This document shows positions 52,754 to 61,417 of a stretch of DNA of 64,000 nucleotides, piece by piece. The notes beneath the pieces were generated by a model. It ran no database searches, had not been told where the DNA came from, and saw only the letters and a list, made by a program, of their open reading frames with translations. The DNA lies in the NCBI RefSeq assembly GCF_019635935.1, contig NZ_JAHBYN010000001.1, positions 1,240,001 through 1,304,000 of the forward strand. Reading direction: 5' to 3'. This DNA comes from Parvibaculum sp. (GTDB lineage: Bacteria > Pseudomonadota > Alphaproteobacteria > Parvibaculales > Parvibaculaceae). Both the position numbers and the translations under genes were made by a program. How positions within the stretch are numbered: the first letter of the stretch is position 1; each line of letters begins with the position of its first letter.

Positions 52754-53772
52754 CGCGACGCCCGCGCTTCCCGCTCCACGCGCCCATCCGCGTAAATCGT
52801 CACCATGCCGTCGAAGGGCGTCTCGCCGCGCGCCAGCCGCAGCACCGCATCGGCGACGACCGCGCGCCGCGAGTGATGCGGCATGTGACCCGCGCCCTTG
52901 AGCTTGACGAGTTCGGAACCCGCGACCGCGTTGTGAAACGCATAGGAATGGATTTTCGGCGACACCGTGTAGTCGGCATTGCCGGTGACGACGATCGCCG
53001 GCACAGCGATTTCGCCGTAGCGCAGGCTCTGCACCGCGAGCCGCGCCTTGAGGCCCGCCGTGTCGGCGCTGTTGGCGCGGAAATGCGACGGGCGAAACAA
53101 GAGCGGCAGGCCGATGCGTTCCGCATAGCCCTCGGGCGCGGGATCGGGGTGGAAATTGCCCTTGACGCCAGCCGCCGCCAGCAGCGACCCGCCCGGCACC
53201 GTCAGGATACGGAGGAAGGCGCCGCCGAAAAACGGTGTGCCGACGACCCGGTGATACCAGGCGATGTCGCCGGGCCAGGGATAAAGCGCGCCGGAAAGCA
53301 GCAACACGCCCGAAATCTCGTCGGGGTAATGACGCGCCCAGCTCGCCGCCACCGCCGCGCCCCAGCTATGGCCGAGCACGACGGGCCGCTCGACGCCGCG
53401 TTGCCGCATCGCGTCGCGAATGACGCGCGCCTGCGCAATCGGATCTGAAATTTCGGGATGCGGCCCCCGCGTGCTCCAGCCATGCCCCGGCCGGTCGATG
53501 GCGATGACGCGCGTATGGCCCTCAAGCGCCGGCACAAGGCTCGCCGTCATGTCGCGCAGATTGCCGCTGGCGCCATGGATGAGAATGACCGGTGCGACGC
53601 CCGGCCGCGCCGTTCCGCGATCGACATAGTGAATCCGCACCGGCGCGAATTCGGTGCCGGTCTCGACGAATTCACCTTCCGGCGGAAAGGCGCGCGCCGC
53701 GCGCGCCGCGGCAATGGCCGACCAGACGGCAAGACCGGCAATAAGGAGTACGAAAAGGGCGAGCGCGACCAT
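52750..53772 (-). CDS. Membrane-anchored alpha/beta hydrolase
   Basis: 340 residues. N-terminal helix (VALALFVLLIAGLAVWSAIA), then an alpha/beta hydrolase: PVILIHGASGNLRDM (oxyanion), IDRPGHGWSTRG, VVLGHSWGAAVAASWA (nucleophile Ser), VTGNADYTVSP (Asp region) and GAGHMPHHSRR (His). The sequence resembles epoxide hydrolase/haloperoxidase-type proteins. Convergent with and overlapping the pyk 3' end by 4 bp; 2 bp after the upstream TPR gene. Confidence 0.85.
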   Translation of the reverse strand: MVALALFVLLIAGLAVWSAIAAARAARAFPPEGEFVETGTEFAPVRIHYVDRGTARPGVAPVILIHGASGNLRDMTASLVPALEGHTRVIAIDRPGHGWSTRGPHPEISDPIAQARVIRDAMRQRGVERPVVLGHSWGAAVAASWARHYPDEISGVLLLSGALYPWPGDIAWYHRVVGTPFFGGAFLRILTVPGGSLLAAAGVKGNFHPDPAPEGYAERIGLPLLFRPSHFRANSADTAGLKARLAVQSLRYGEIAVPAIVVTGNADYTVSPKIHSYAFHNAVAGSELVKLKGAGHMPHHSRRAVVADAVLRLARGETPFDGMVTIYADGRVEREARASR

Positions 53773-53774
53773 CG

Positions 53775-54377
53775 TCAGATGCCACGCCCCTCGACTTCGA
53801 GTTCGAGAGGCGCGATGCGGTCCTTGAGGTCTTCGAGCCAGGGGTTGAGCGCCAGCGCGCGGCGAAACGCCTCCAGCGCGCCCTTCTTGTCGCCGAGTTC
53901 CTCCAGAATGATGCCGAGCCCGGCCATCGCCTGATAATGGCGCGGTTCGAGCCGCAACACCTGCTCGATGTCGCGCAGCGCCTCGGCGTAATCCTCCCGC
54001 ACGTAATGGACGGCGGCGCGCTTGTCCCAGCCTTCGGCGAAATCGGGCGCCAGCGTCACCACCTCGTCGAAATAGAAATAGGCGCGGTCGTAGTTTTTCT
54101 CGCGCAGCGCGTCGAAGCCGCGCTCCATCAGCAGATCGATGCTGGGACTGCCGGAATCGAGCCAGATCTCGCGGATCGCGCTTTCGAAGGAACGGCTCTC
54201 GGCTTCGTTCTCGGCCGCCGCCAGACGCTCGAACAGCACATCGAGCACTTCCTCGCGTCCGGGCGGCACGACGTCGCCCTCGCGCAGATCGTATTCGCGC
54301 ATCTGCGTTTCGGCCCATGCGGCATTCGCCGTGAGAAGCATGGCGGCCAGCAACGCGGCAAGAATGCGGAACCTCAT
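53775..54377 (-). CDS. Exported TPR protein
   Basis: 200 residues with a signal peptide (FRILAALLAAMLLTANAAWA). Three TPR-like helical repeats in the C-terminal half: MERGFDALREKNYDRAYFYF, DKRAAVHYVREDYAEALRDI, AMAGLGIILEELGDKKGALE. A periplasmic scaffold by domain. Followed at 2 bp by the membrane-anchored hydrolase, so likely one transcript. Confidence 0.85.
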   Translation of the reverse strand: MRFRILAALLAAMLLTANAAWAETQMREYDLREGDVVPPGREEVLDVLFERLAAAENEAESRSFESAIREIWLDSGSPSIDLLMERGFDALREKNYDRAYFYFDEVVTLAPDFAEGWDKRAAVHYVREDYAEALRDIEQVLRLEPRHYQAMAGLGIILEELGDKKGALEAFRRALALNPWLEDLKDRIAPLELEVEGRGI

Positions 54378-54400
54378 GGGGCCCTGTGCCAATTGTTGTC

Positions 54401-55456
54401 TCAACTGTTGATGTCGGTCCGGACGCAGCCGTCGAATTCGGTGATGAAATCGGCGCCGAAAACCGATGACGGCGTCTGGTAGCCGGGCGTCGCATCGCCC
54501 GCCAGCACACGGCGCACGATTTCGAGGCCGGTCATCGCGGTCAGTGTGTAGCCTTCCGGCGTCCGGAGCCGCGACACCGCCCTTTCGCCGGCGGCGTTGA
54601 TCGCCTCGCCGTAAAGCACCGAATAGCCTTCCGCGCGCTGCGCGTCGGTCGGCCCTTCGGGCATTTTCTCGATGCGCTTTTTCAGCGCCCGCTGCGCCGG
54701 GCCGAGGCTCAGCAACCAGCGCATCAGACTGCCCATCTTCGCCATCTGTTCGAGCTGCGGGCTCGCTTCGAAATAAACCGTGATGTCGGGAATATGCGTC
54801 GAATGCCAGGCGGTGGCGACATCGCCCCAGCCGATGGCGATGGCCGATTTCGCGCCGCTGCCGAAATCGATTTCGCGCTGCGGCGGTTTGCGCAACGCCA
54901 GAATGTGTCCCTCGCGCCGGACCCGCGTACCGGTGCCGATGCTCTCGACGCCGGTTTTCGCCGTGCCATGCGACATCTGCCCGAGGCCCGAAATGCCGAG
55001 CGTCAGTTCGGTGGCGTCGGGCAGCCGCCGTTTCATATGCGCGGCAAGGCAATCGCTCGGCACCACGTCGAAGCCGACGCCGGGCATCAGCATGACCTTC
55101 GCATCCTTCGCCTCGGCGTCGCGCGCCGCACAGGCTTCGAAGACGTCGATCTCGCCGGTGATGTCGAGATAATGCGTGCCGGTGCGGATACAGGCATCGA
55201 CCATCGGCCGCGAGGTTTGCGAAAAGGGCCCGGCGATGTGCAGAACGGCGTCAACCTGCGAAAGCCCGGCATCGAGCGCTTCGGGATCGTCGAGCGATAT
55301 GGCCTGGTATTCGAAACCGTGCTGCGCGGCGATCGACTTCAGCCGCGCCTCGTTGCGCCCCGCCAGCAGCGGCTTCATGCCCAAAGTCTTTGCCGTCCGC
55401 GCGACGAGCTTGCCCGTATAGCCCGTGGCGCCGTAGATCATAAACCGGTCGCTCAT
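54401..55456 (-). CDS. Saccharopine dehydrogenase-like NAD(P)-binding protein
   Basis: 351 residues. Rossmann start MIYGATGYTGKLVARTAKTL, then VDAVLHIAGPFSQTSRPMVD, ACIRTGTHYLDITGEIDVFE and MPGVGFDVVPSDCLAAHMKR. This matches the trans-acting enoyl reductase/saccharopine reductase-like family used in lipid metabolism of mycobacteria and Alphaproteobacteria. Reaction here unknown. Likely in one operon with the TPR and hydrolase genes. Confidence 0.85.
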   Translation of the reverse strand: MSDRFMIYGATGYTGKLVARTAKTLGMKPLLAGRNEARLKSIAAQHGFEYQAISLDDPEALDAGLSQVDAVLHIAGPFSQTSRPMVDACIRTGTHYLDITGEIDVFEACAARDAEAKDAKVMLMPGVGFDVVPSDCLAAHMKRRLPDATELTLGISGLGQMSHGTAKTGVESIGTGTRVRREGHILALRKPPQREIDFGSGAKSAIAIGWGDVATAWHSTHIPDITVYFEASPQLEQMAKMGSLMRWLLSLGPAQRALKKRIEKMPEGPTDAQRAEGYSVLYGEAINAAGERAVSRLRTPEGYTLTAMTGLEIVRRVLAGDATPGYQTPSSVFGADFITEFDGCVRTDINS

Positions 55457-55533
55457 GCCGCCTGCCTCCGCTTGGCTTCTGTCCCGCTCACACTATAGCG
55501 CGGGGCCCGGCGCCGAAACCCGGCAAGCCGCCT

Positions 55534-56151
55534 TCATTCGGCCGAAAGCAGGCCAAGCCGCCGCAATTCGCCCTGAAGCCCGTCTGCATCCGCAAAGCGA
55601 TGCACGGCAAAGCCGAGGCCGGCGGCGGCGGCCACATTGGCCGCCGAGTCGTCGATGAAGAGCGTCCGCGCCGGCGCGAGGCCGGTGCGCGCGATCAGGA
55701 TTTCGTAGATTTTCGGGTCGGGTTTGAGGATCCCCTCATCGCCGGACACAACCGTTTCCTCCAGCAATTCAAGCTCCGGGTAAAGCCCCGCCAGCACCGG
55801 GAAGAAGTCCGTCGGCATGTTGGTGAGGCCGTGAACGGCATGGCCCGCCGCTTTCAGCCCCTGCAGCAGCGCCGCCGTGCCCGGCACGCGCGCGGGCGCC
55901 ATCTCGACATAGCGCGCGCCCCACATGTCGATCAGGTCGGCGCGATCCGGGTGAACCGCCTTCAGCCGCGCCGCATTCTCGGCAAAGGAAAGGCCCCGGT
56001 CGTGCTCGAGATGCCAGTCCATCGTGCAGACATGGGCGAGGAAATGTTCCATCTCGGCCTCGTCGGCAAAGACCGATCGATAGAGATGCCGCGGATCCCA
56101 CCGGACCAGCACATTGCCGATGTCGAATACGACGGTGTCGATCCGGCTCAC
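55534..56151 (-). CDS. HAD family hydrolase
   Basis: 205 residues. Catalytic DxxN-type motif I FDIGNVLVRWDPR, motif II GLTNMP, motif III EGILKPDPKIYE and motif IV FIDDSAANVAAA. The VRWDPR and LIDMW segments resemble 2-haloacid dehalogenase/epoxide hydrolase N-terminal relatives and YihX-type phosphatases (GNVLVxWDP). The start is placed at GTG 56151; a longer TTG frame would begin inside the rpmJ terminator. Confidence 0.85.
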   Translation of the reverse strand: MSRIDTVVFDIGNVLVRWDPRHLYRSVFADEAEMEHFLAHVCTMDWHLEHDRGLSFAENAARLKAVHPDRADLIDMWGARYVEMAPARVPGTAALLQGLKAAGHAVHGLTNMPTDFFPVLAGLYPELELLEETVVSGDEGILKPDPKIYEILIARTGLAPARTLFIDDSAANVAAAAGLGFAVHRFADADGLQGELRRLGLLSAE

Positions 56152-56163
56152 GGGCGGCCACCA

Positions 56164-56197
56164 AAGGAAAAGGCCGCGCAAACGGGGCGCGGCCTTC
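56164..56197 (-). terminator. Terminator of rpmJ
   Basis: Minus strand stem AAGGCCGCGC / GCGCGGCCTT followed by TTCCTTT. Confidence 0.82.
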
Positions 56198-56228
56198 GAA
56201 TTTCATCGCCGAAGCGCATGAGCCGGTG

Positions 56229-56354
56229 TCAGCCCTGACGCGCCTTGAAGCGGCGGTTGGTCTTGTTGATGATGTAGACGCGGCCCTTGCGGCGCACCAG
56301 ACGATTGTCGCGGTGCCGGCCACGGAGCGACCTCAGGGAATTGCGGACTTTCAT
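56229..56354 (-). CDS. rpmJ: 50S ribosomal protein L36
   Basis: 41 residues, too short for a standard ORF list: [20 protein letters not shown] then [20 protein letters not shown] and G. Matches alphaproteobacterial bL36 of the cysteine-free type (no zinc-binding Cys). GAGGTAGAACC precedes the ATG. Confidence 0.96.
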   Translation of the reverse strand: MKVRNSLRSLRGRHRDNRLVRRKGRVYIINKTNRRFKARQG

Positions 56355-56617
56355 GGTTCTACCTCGGACCGGGCTCTCCGGCGGGCGACAATCGCCGCCC
56401 CGCCTCCGGCCCGATGCCGGAAAATGCCCTTAAGTTGGCGCGGAACCTAAGGGGCCGAACCCCGCCTGTCAACCGGCGAGACCCCGCCAGACCGCCCCTT
56501 CCGGCCCGATTTTCCACCCCCTTTCCGAGGCGTCCAAATCGGGCTAGACCTTGCCCCGGCCCAAACATGGCGCAGGCGTCATTTTTGGCCGGATTCCCCC
56601 GTTTGACGGACAGTTCG

Positions 56618-57631
56618 ATGGCGTATGACAGACCGGAAGAGAAACCCGACTACCTGAAGGAGCCGGCCGCGCGGACGATCCCGGATGAGGACGTGATCCG
56701 CCACCGGCCGCAATGGTTCCGCGAGGCGCTGGCCCATGCGCCGGAGAGCCGCCGCCTGACGGTTGACGGCGCCGGCATTCACTATCTGCGTTGGGGGCCA
56801 AAGAACCGGGATGACGACCCGAAGCGGCCGGGCATCCTCTTCGTGCATGGCAACGGCGCCCATGCCTGGTGGTTCGCCTTCATCGCACCGCTGCTCAGCC
56901 AGCACTACAACGTCGCCTCGATCGACCTCGGTGGCATGGGCGACAGCGACTGGCGCCTCGCCTATTCGCGCGACACATTCGCCCGCGAGATCGGCGAGGT
57001 GGCGCTCGATGCCGGCCTCGGGCCGAAACCCGTCATCGTCGGCCATTCCTTCGGCGGCTTCGTCTCGCTGATTGCCGCGAAACATTACGGCGACAGGCTC
57101 GGCGGGTTGATCCTTTGCGATTTCACGGTGCGTCCGCCCGAGGAAGTCCGCGAATGGTTCCTCGACGGCCCGGAACGCAAGCCGACCCGCATCTATCCCG
57201 ATTTCGAAACGGCAAAGGCGCGCTTCCGCCTCGCGCCGCTGCAGCCTTGCGCCAACGGCTTCATCCTCGATTACATCGGCGCTCTGAGCCTGCGCGAAGT
57301 GACGAAGGGCGAGACGCGCGGCAAGCGCACCTTCGAGGAAACGGGCTGGACCTGGAAATTCGATCATTCGATTTTCGACGGCTTGCGCATGGGCAGCGAC
57401 CACGCGGACTTCTATGCCAACCTCGCCTGCCGCGGCGCCACGATGTTCGGCATCGAAAGCAAGGACTACGAACCTTCGAGCCTCGACTTCCTGCGCAAAC
57501 TTGCGCCCGAAAAGCCGGTCTTCACCATCCCCGGCGCCCAGCACCACATCATGCTCGACCAGCCGCACGCCTTCGCCGCCGCTGTCGGTGCGCTGATGGC
57601 CCAATGGCGCGCCGAAGGCGCGCTGGAATAA
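56618..57631 (+). CDS. Alpha/beta hydrolase (paralog of the 30-kb hydrolase)
   Basis: 337 residues. [35 protein letters not shown] (nucleophile), and QHHIMLDQPHAF (His). It shares HYLRWG, GMGDSDWR, LQPCANGFILDYI and GWTWKFD with the hydrolase at 30026-31009. Extra N-terminal 50 residues (DRPEEKPDYLKEPAARTIPD). The ATG at 56618 is weakly supported by its ribosome site; an upstream ATG at 56567 is an alternative. Substrate unknown. Confidence 0.85.
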   Translation: MAYDRPEEKPDYLKEPAARTIPDEDVIRHRPQWFREALAHAPESRRLTVDGAGIHYLRWGPKNRDDDPKRPGILFVHGNGAHAWWFAFIAPLLSQHYNVASIDLGGMGDSDWRLAYSRDTFAREIGEVALDAGLGPKPVIVGHSFGGFVSLIAAKHYGDRLGGLILCDFTVRPPEEVREWFLDGPERKPTRIYPDFETAKARFRLAPLQPCANGFILDYIGALSLREVTKGETRGKRTFEETGWTWKFDHSIFDGLRMGSDHADFYANLACRGATMFGIESKDYEPSSLDFLRKLAPEKPVFTIPGAQHHIMLDQPHAFAAAVGALMAQWRAEGALE

Positions 57632-57675
57632 ATAAAATGAGGAACGCCGAGGGCGCGTTGGGCTAGGCTCGTCCG

Positions 57676-57903
57676 ATGGGACAGGGATTGTCGCTCACCG
57701 TGACGCTGATCGTGCTGGCATCGAGCCTTGCCGGCGCGGCTGTGCTCGTCTGGATGGAAAAACGGCCGGTGACGCCCGGCCGCATTCGCTTCCTGCCCAC
57801 GACACCCCTGATCTTCCTTGCACTGATCGTCGCCGTCGTGATGATCGTGCATCTGCTGACGCTGATGGGCGCCGACACAGGGGGCGGACGGCGGCCGTTC
57901 TGA
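57676..57903 (+). CDS. Small membrane protein, two helices
   Basis: 75 residues: LTVTLIVLASSLAGAAVLVW and LIFLALIVAVVMIVHLLTLM with a basic link (EKRPVTPGRIRFLP). Unrecognised. Placed 44 bp after the hydrolase and 16 bp before the CPBP gene, so probably co-transcribed. Confidence 0.65.
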   Translation: MGQGLSLTVTLIVLASSLAGAAVLVWMEKRPVTPGRIRFLPTTPLIFLALIVAVVMIVHLLTLMGADTGGGRRPF

Positions 57904-57919
57904 CCGCAAGCCGCGCAAC

Positions 57920-58705
57920 ATGCGCGAGGAGGCTCAATTGGTTTACCGCTATTTCGCGCTTGTGATCCTGCTGACGGTGCCGCTCTGGATCGCCGGCTAT
58001 TTCATCGACACCGCTCCGCATCTGCCGATCGCCTTGCCTGTGAGCGCGCTGATGGCCTTCCTCCCGGCGGCGGTGGCGCTGGTCTTCGTCTGGCGCGAGG
58101 ACGGCGCCGGCGCGGCAAAGCGCCTCCTCGCCCGCTCCTTCGACTGGCACCGGACCCTCAACAAGCTCTGGTATCTACCCGCGATCCTCTTCATGCCGGC
58201 AGCGCTCGTTATCGGCTATGCGGTCCAGAAATCGATGGGCGTCGAACTTCCCGAGCCCCGCATCGAGCTTCTGGTCATCCCGGTCTTCTTCGCAATGTTC
58301 TTCGCCGCCGGTCTCGGCGAGGAAATCGGCTGGCAGGGCTATGCCTATGACCGCATGAAGGGAAGCGCGTTACAGGCCGCGCTCATTATCGGCACGGTCT
58401 GGATGGTCTGGCACATCGTTCCGTTTTTCCAGACCGGGCGAAGCACCGAATGGGTCGTCTGGCATTGCGGCGTCACGATCCTGCTGCGCATCGTGACGGT
58501 CTGGCTCTATGTCAATGGCGGACGCAGCGTCTTCATCGCCGCGCTTTTCCACGCAATGTGCAACGTCGCCTTCTTCCTCTACCCGGTCTATGGATCGCAT
58601 TACGATCCGGTCTCGACCTTCGCCGTTCTCGGCATTGCCGTCGCCGCCATCCTCTGGCTCTGGGGCCCGCAAACGCTGGCCCGCTTCCGCTTCGCAAGGG
58701 ATTAA
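57920..58705 (+). CDS. CPBP family intramembrane glutamic protease
   Basis: 261 residues, about seven helices. Active-site motifs: GLGEEIGWQGYAYDRMKG (EExxxR-like), WHIVPFFQ and FHAMCNVAFF. CPBP (Abi/Rce1-type) proteases cleave in or near membranes; bacterial ones often protect against bacteriocins, but their role here is unknown. ATG follows CAACATGCG with no strong ribosome site. Convergent overlap of 4 bp with the MFS gene. Confidence 0.82.
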   Translation: MREEAQLVYRYFALVILLTVPLWIAGYFIDTAPHLPIALPVSALMAFLPAAVALVFVWREDGAGAAKRLLARSFDWHRTLNKLWYLPAILFMPAALVIGYAVQKSMGVELPEPRIELLVIPVFFAMFFAAGLGEEIGWQGYAYDRMKGSALQAALIIGTVWMVWHIVPFFQTGRSTEWVVWHCGVTILLRIVTVWLYVNGGRSVFIAALFHAMCNVAFFLYPVYGSHYDPVSTFAVLGIAVAAILWLWGPQTLARFRFARD

Positions 58706-60000
58706 TGCAGCCCGATCTCTTCGTCTTCCTCGTCGATCCCGCCATCGGTTTCGCGCAGACTCTTCAGAATCGGGTGGAAGATCGCGAACAGCAGCACCAG
58801 CACCGACAGCGCCATGCCCAGCATGAACGGCGCCGAATGCAGCAGGTAGAAAAGCGGAATGCCGATCGCCGGATTGAGAATATGGCCGGTCGCCGCCGTC
58901 GAGCCGATCAGTCCCGCCATCGCACCCTGATCCTTCAGCGACACGGATAGCGACGCCCCCGCCGAAAGCCCGGCGCGCAGGAAACCGAAGCCGAGGCCGG
59001 CCAGCGCCAGCGCCGACACCAGCACGCCGTAGGAACCGCCGAACACCAGCATGCCGAACGAGACGACCATCGTGACCGCGCCCCAGCGCAGCAGGAACGG
59101 CACCGGCAGGTTGAAGCGCTGAATAAGCCCGAGCTGCGCCACCAGCGTCGCCATCGCCATCGCCATCATGCCGACCGAGACGAGCTGCGTCGCCGCCGAG
59201 CCGCCCATGTCGAGCTCGGCCATCAGGTAGAAGGCGAAAAGCTGCATCATGATCGACTGCATGAGGCTGAGCACGACGCCGGCGACGAGCCAGGGCCGGA
59301 CATTGGGCGCCGACCATTTGAGTTCGGCGCGCTTTTCCTGCTTCTCGCCCAGCATCTTTTTCGGCGCCGTGCGCTCGGGCAGCAAAATCCAGATCGCAAC
59401 GCCGCTGATGAAGGCGAGCGCTCCGACGGCGAAGAAGGGCGCGAGGATGTGGATTTCGGCAAAGGCCGCCGCGACGCCCGGCCCCACCACCGTGCCGAGG
59501 CCGAAAGCGGCGCCGATCTGCGCAATGCTCCCTGCGCGCTCGGCCCGCGTCGTGCGGTCGGCGACATAGGCCTGCGAGGCCGGCATCGCGCCCGAGCCGA
59601 AAATGCCGAATATCGCCCTGGCGCCCATGACCAGCGGAAACATCAGCGCCATCGAAATCCACGCCCAGTAACCGGCCAGCAGCACGACGCCGACAAGCGA
59701 CGTCGAAATCGCAAAACCGAACACGCCGATCAGGATGACCGGTTTGCGGCCCATGAAGTCGCTGCGCTTGCCCCAGAAGGTGCTGGTGAGGATCCACAAG
59801 AAAGCCGAGAGCGAGAAGATCATCGTCGTCTCGAACTCGCTCATGCCGAGATCGGCGGCAATCGGCGGCAGCACCGCGAACACCAGCGTCTGTCCCATGC
59901 CGACCGAAAGCAGGCAGACAAACAGGATCGCAAAGGCGCGCTGGCGCTCTTGCGGCGTCGTCTTGCGGTTGTCGGGCGTCGGCTTGCCGTCGTCGGACAT
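58702..60000 (-). CDS. MFS transporter
   Basis: 432 residues, twelve helices. Loop motifs WGKRSDFMGRKPVILIG (MFS motif A) and GARAIFGIFGSGAMPASQAY; the second half begins GVVLSLMQSIMMQLFAFYLM. Looks like the TetA/multidrug-efflux-like DHA1 subfamily; substrate unknown. The C-terminus is acidic (GIDEEDEEIGLH). The 3' end overlaps the convergent CPBP gene by 4 bp. Confidence 0.88.
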   Translation of the reverse strand: MSDDGKPTPDNRKTTPQERQRAFAILFVCLLSVGMGQTLVFAVLPPIAADLGMSEFETTMIFSLSAFLWILTSTFWGKRSDFMGRKPVILIGVFGFAISTSLVGVVLLAGYWAWISMALMFPLVMGARAIFGIFGSGAMPASQAYVADRTTRAERAGSIAQIGAAFGLGTVVGPGVAAAFAEIHILAPFFAVGALAFISGVAIWILLPERTAPKKMLGEKQEKRAELKWSAPNVRPWLVAGVVLSLMQSIMMQLFAFYLMAELDMGGSAATQLVSVGMMAMAMATLVAQLGLIQRFNLPVPFLLRWGAVTMVVSFGMLVFGGSYGVLVSALALAGLGFGFLRAGLSAGASLSVSLKDQGAMAGLIGSTAATGHILNPAIGIPLFYLLHSAPFMLGMALSVLVLLFAIFHPILKSLRETDGGIDEEDEEIGLH

Positions 60001-60177
60001 CGGGGGGAAGCCTTCCGGGGTGGATCATGCGCGGATCGCGGGCGCGGCCCTTCCTTTACGTCAATCCCGCGCCGCCGCCAATGCCCGCCCCGGAAATCGG
60101 CCTTGAAAATTTGACAGGTCCGCGCCCCCCGGCGCCTACTTCGCCCCAACAGCCATTGGAATACGGGGAGAAACGGA

Positions 60178-61413
60178 ATGGAACTCGGGCTCGGCGCAAA
60201 GGACGCGGCCTTCAGGGACGAAGTCAGGCGCTTTCTGGACGAGAAGCTGACGCCGGAACTGCGCGAAACCGGCAAGCTGATGACCAGCGTCTATGCCGAC
60301 TACGAAACCACCATGACCTGGCACAAGGCGCTCTACGAAAAAGGCTGGGTCGCCCCCGCCTGGCCGGTCGAACATGGCGGCTGCGACTGGTCGGTGGTGC
60401 AGCACTACATCTTTTCAAGCGAACTCGCCGCCGCCGGCGCGCCGTCGCTGTCGCCGATGGGGCTCGGCATGTGCGGCCCGGTGCTGATCGGCTACGGCAC
60501 GCCCGAACAAAAAGCGCATTACCTGCCGCGCATCCTCAACGGCGAAGATTTCTGGTGCCAGGGCTATTCGGAACCGGGCTCGGGCTCCGATCTTGCGAGC
60601 CTTCAGATGAGCGCGGTCGAGGACGGCGACGATTTCATCTGCAACGGCCAGAAAATCTGGACGACACATGCGAATTACGCCAACCGGATTTTCAATCTGG
60701 TGCGCACCTCGAAGGAAGACATTCCCCAGCGCGGCATCACCTTCATCCTGATCGACATGGACACGCCCGGCGTCAAGGTCGAGCCGCTGATCATGCTGTC
60801 GGGCGAGCACATCCAGAACCAGATCTTCTTCACCGATGTCCGCGTGCCGAAAAAGAATGTCGTCGGCAAGGTCGGCGACGGCTGGACGGTGGCGAAATAT
60901 CTGATGCAGTTCGAGCGCGGCGGCCACGCCTATGCGCCCGGCCTGCACAACCGCCTCGCCCGCATCCGCCGCATGGCCGAGAACGAACGCGGCGGCGACG
61001 GCACGCGGCTGATCGACGATACGGGCTTCGCGGCAAAGCTCGCCGCCGCTTCCGTCGAGATCACGGCGCTCGAATATACCGAACACCGCATTATGTCGGC
61101 CTTGAGCCACGGCCAGGCGCCGGGCGCCGAATCGTCGCTGCTGAAAACGCGCGGCACCGAAGTGAGCCAGCGCCTGACGGAACTGGCGCTCGAAGCGGTC
61201 GCGCATTACGCGCTCCCCTTCCAGCCGCATGCGACGCGGCCGGGCGGGCCCGTGCCCGGTGTGCCGAAGCCGACGGGCAACGAAAAGCCCGTCGGTCCCG
61301 AACATTCATGGCCGGTAACGCCGAAATATCTCAACGACCGCGCCGGTTCGATCTATGCCGGCACCAACGAAATCCAGCGCAACATCATGGCCAAGGCGGT
61401 GCTGGGGCTGTGA
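60178..61413 (+). CDS. Acyl-CoA dehydrogenase
   Basis: 411 residues. FAD-binding motif YSEPGSGSDLASLQMSAVED, and KIWTTHANYANRIFNLVRTS; C-terminal helical part with YAGTNEIQRNIMAKAVLG. The catalytic base is probably within the GAESSLLKTRGTEVSQRL region, as in FadE-like enzymes. FAD-dependent alpha,beta-dehydrogenation of acyl-CoA. Preceded by GGGGAGAAACGGAATG (good ribosome site). Confidence 0.9.
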   Translation: MELGLGAKDAAFRDEVRRFLDEKLTPELRETGKLMTSVYADYETTMTWHKALYEKGWVAPAWPVEHGGCDWSVVQHYIFSSELAAAGAPSLSPMGLGMCGPVLIGYGTPEQKAHYLPRILNGEDFWCQGYSEPGSGSDLASLQMSAVEDGDDFICNGQKIWTTHANYANRIFNLVRTSKEDIPQRGITFILIDMDTPGVKVEPLIMLSGEHIQNQIFFTDVRVPKKNVVGKVGDGWTVAKYLMQFERGGHAYAPGLHNRLARIRRMAENERGGDGTRLIDDTGFAAKLAAASVEITALEYTEHRIMSALSHGQAPGAESSLLKTRGTEVSQRLTELALEAVAHYALPFQPHATRPGGPVPGVPKPTGNEKPVGPEHSWPVTPKYLNDRAGSIYAGTNEIQRNIMAKAVLGL

Positions 61414-61417
61414 GCGC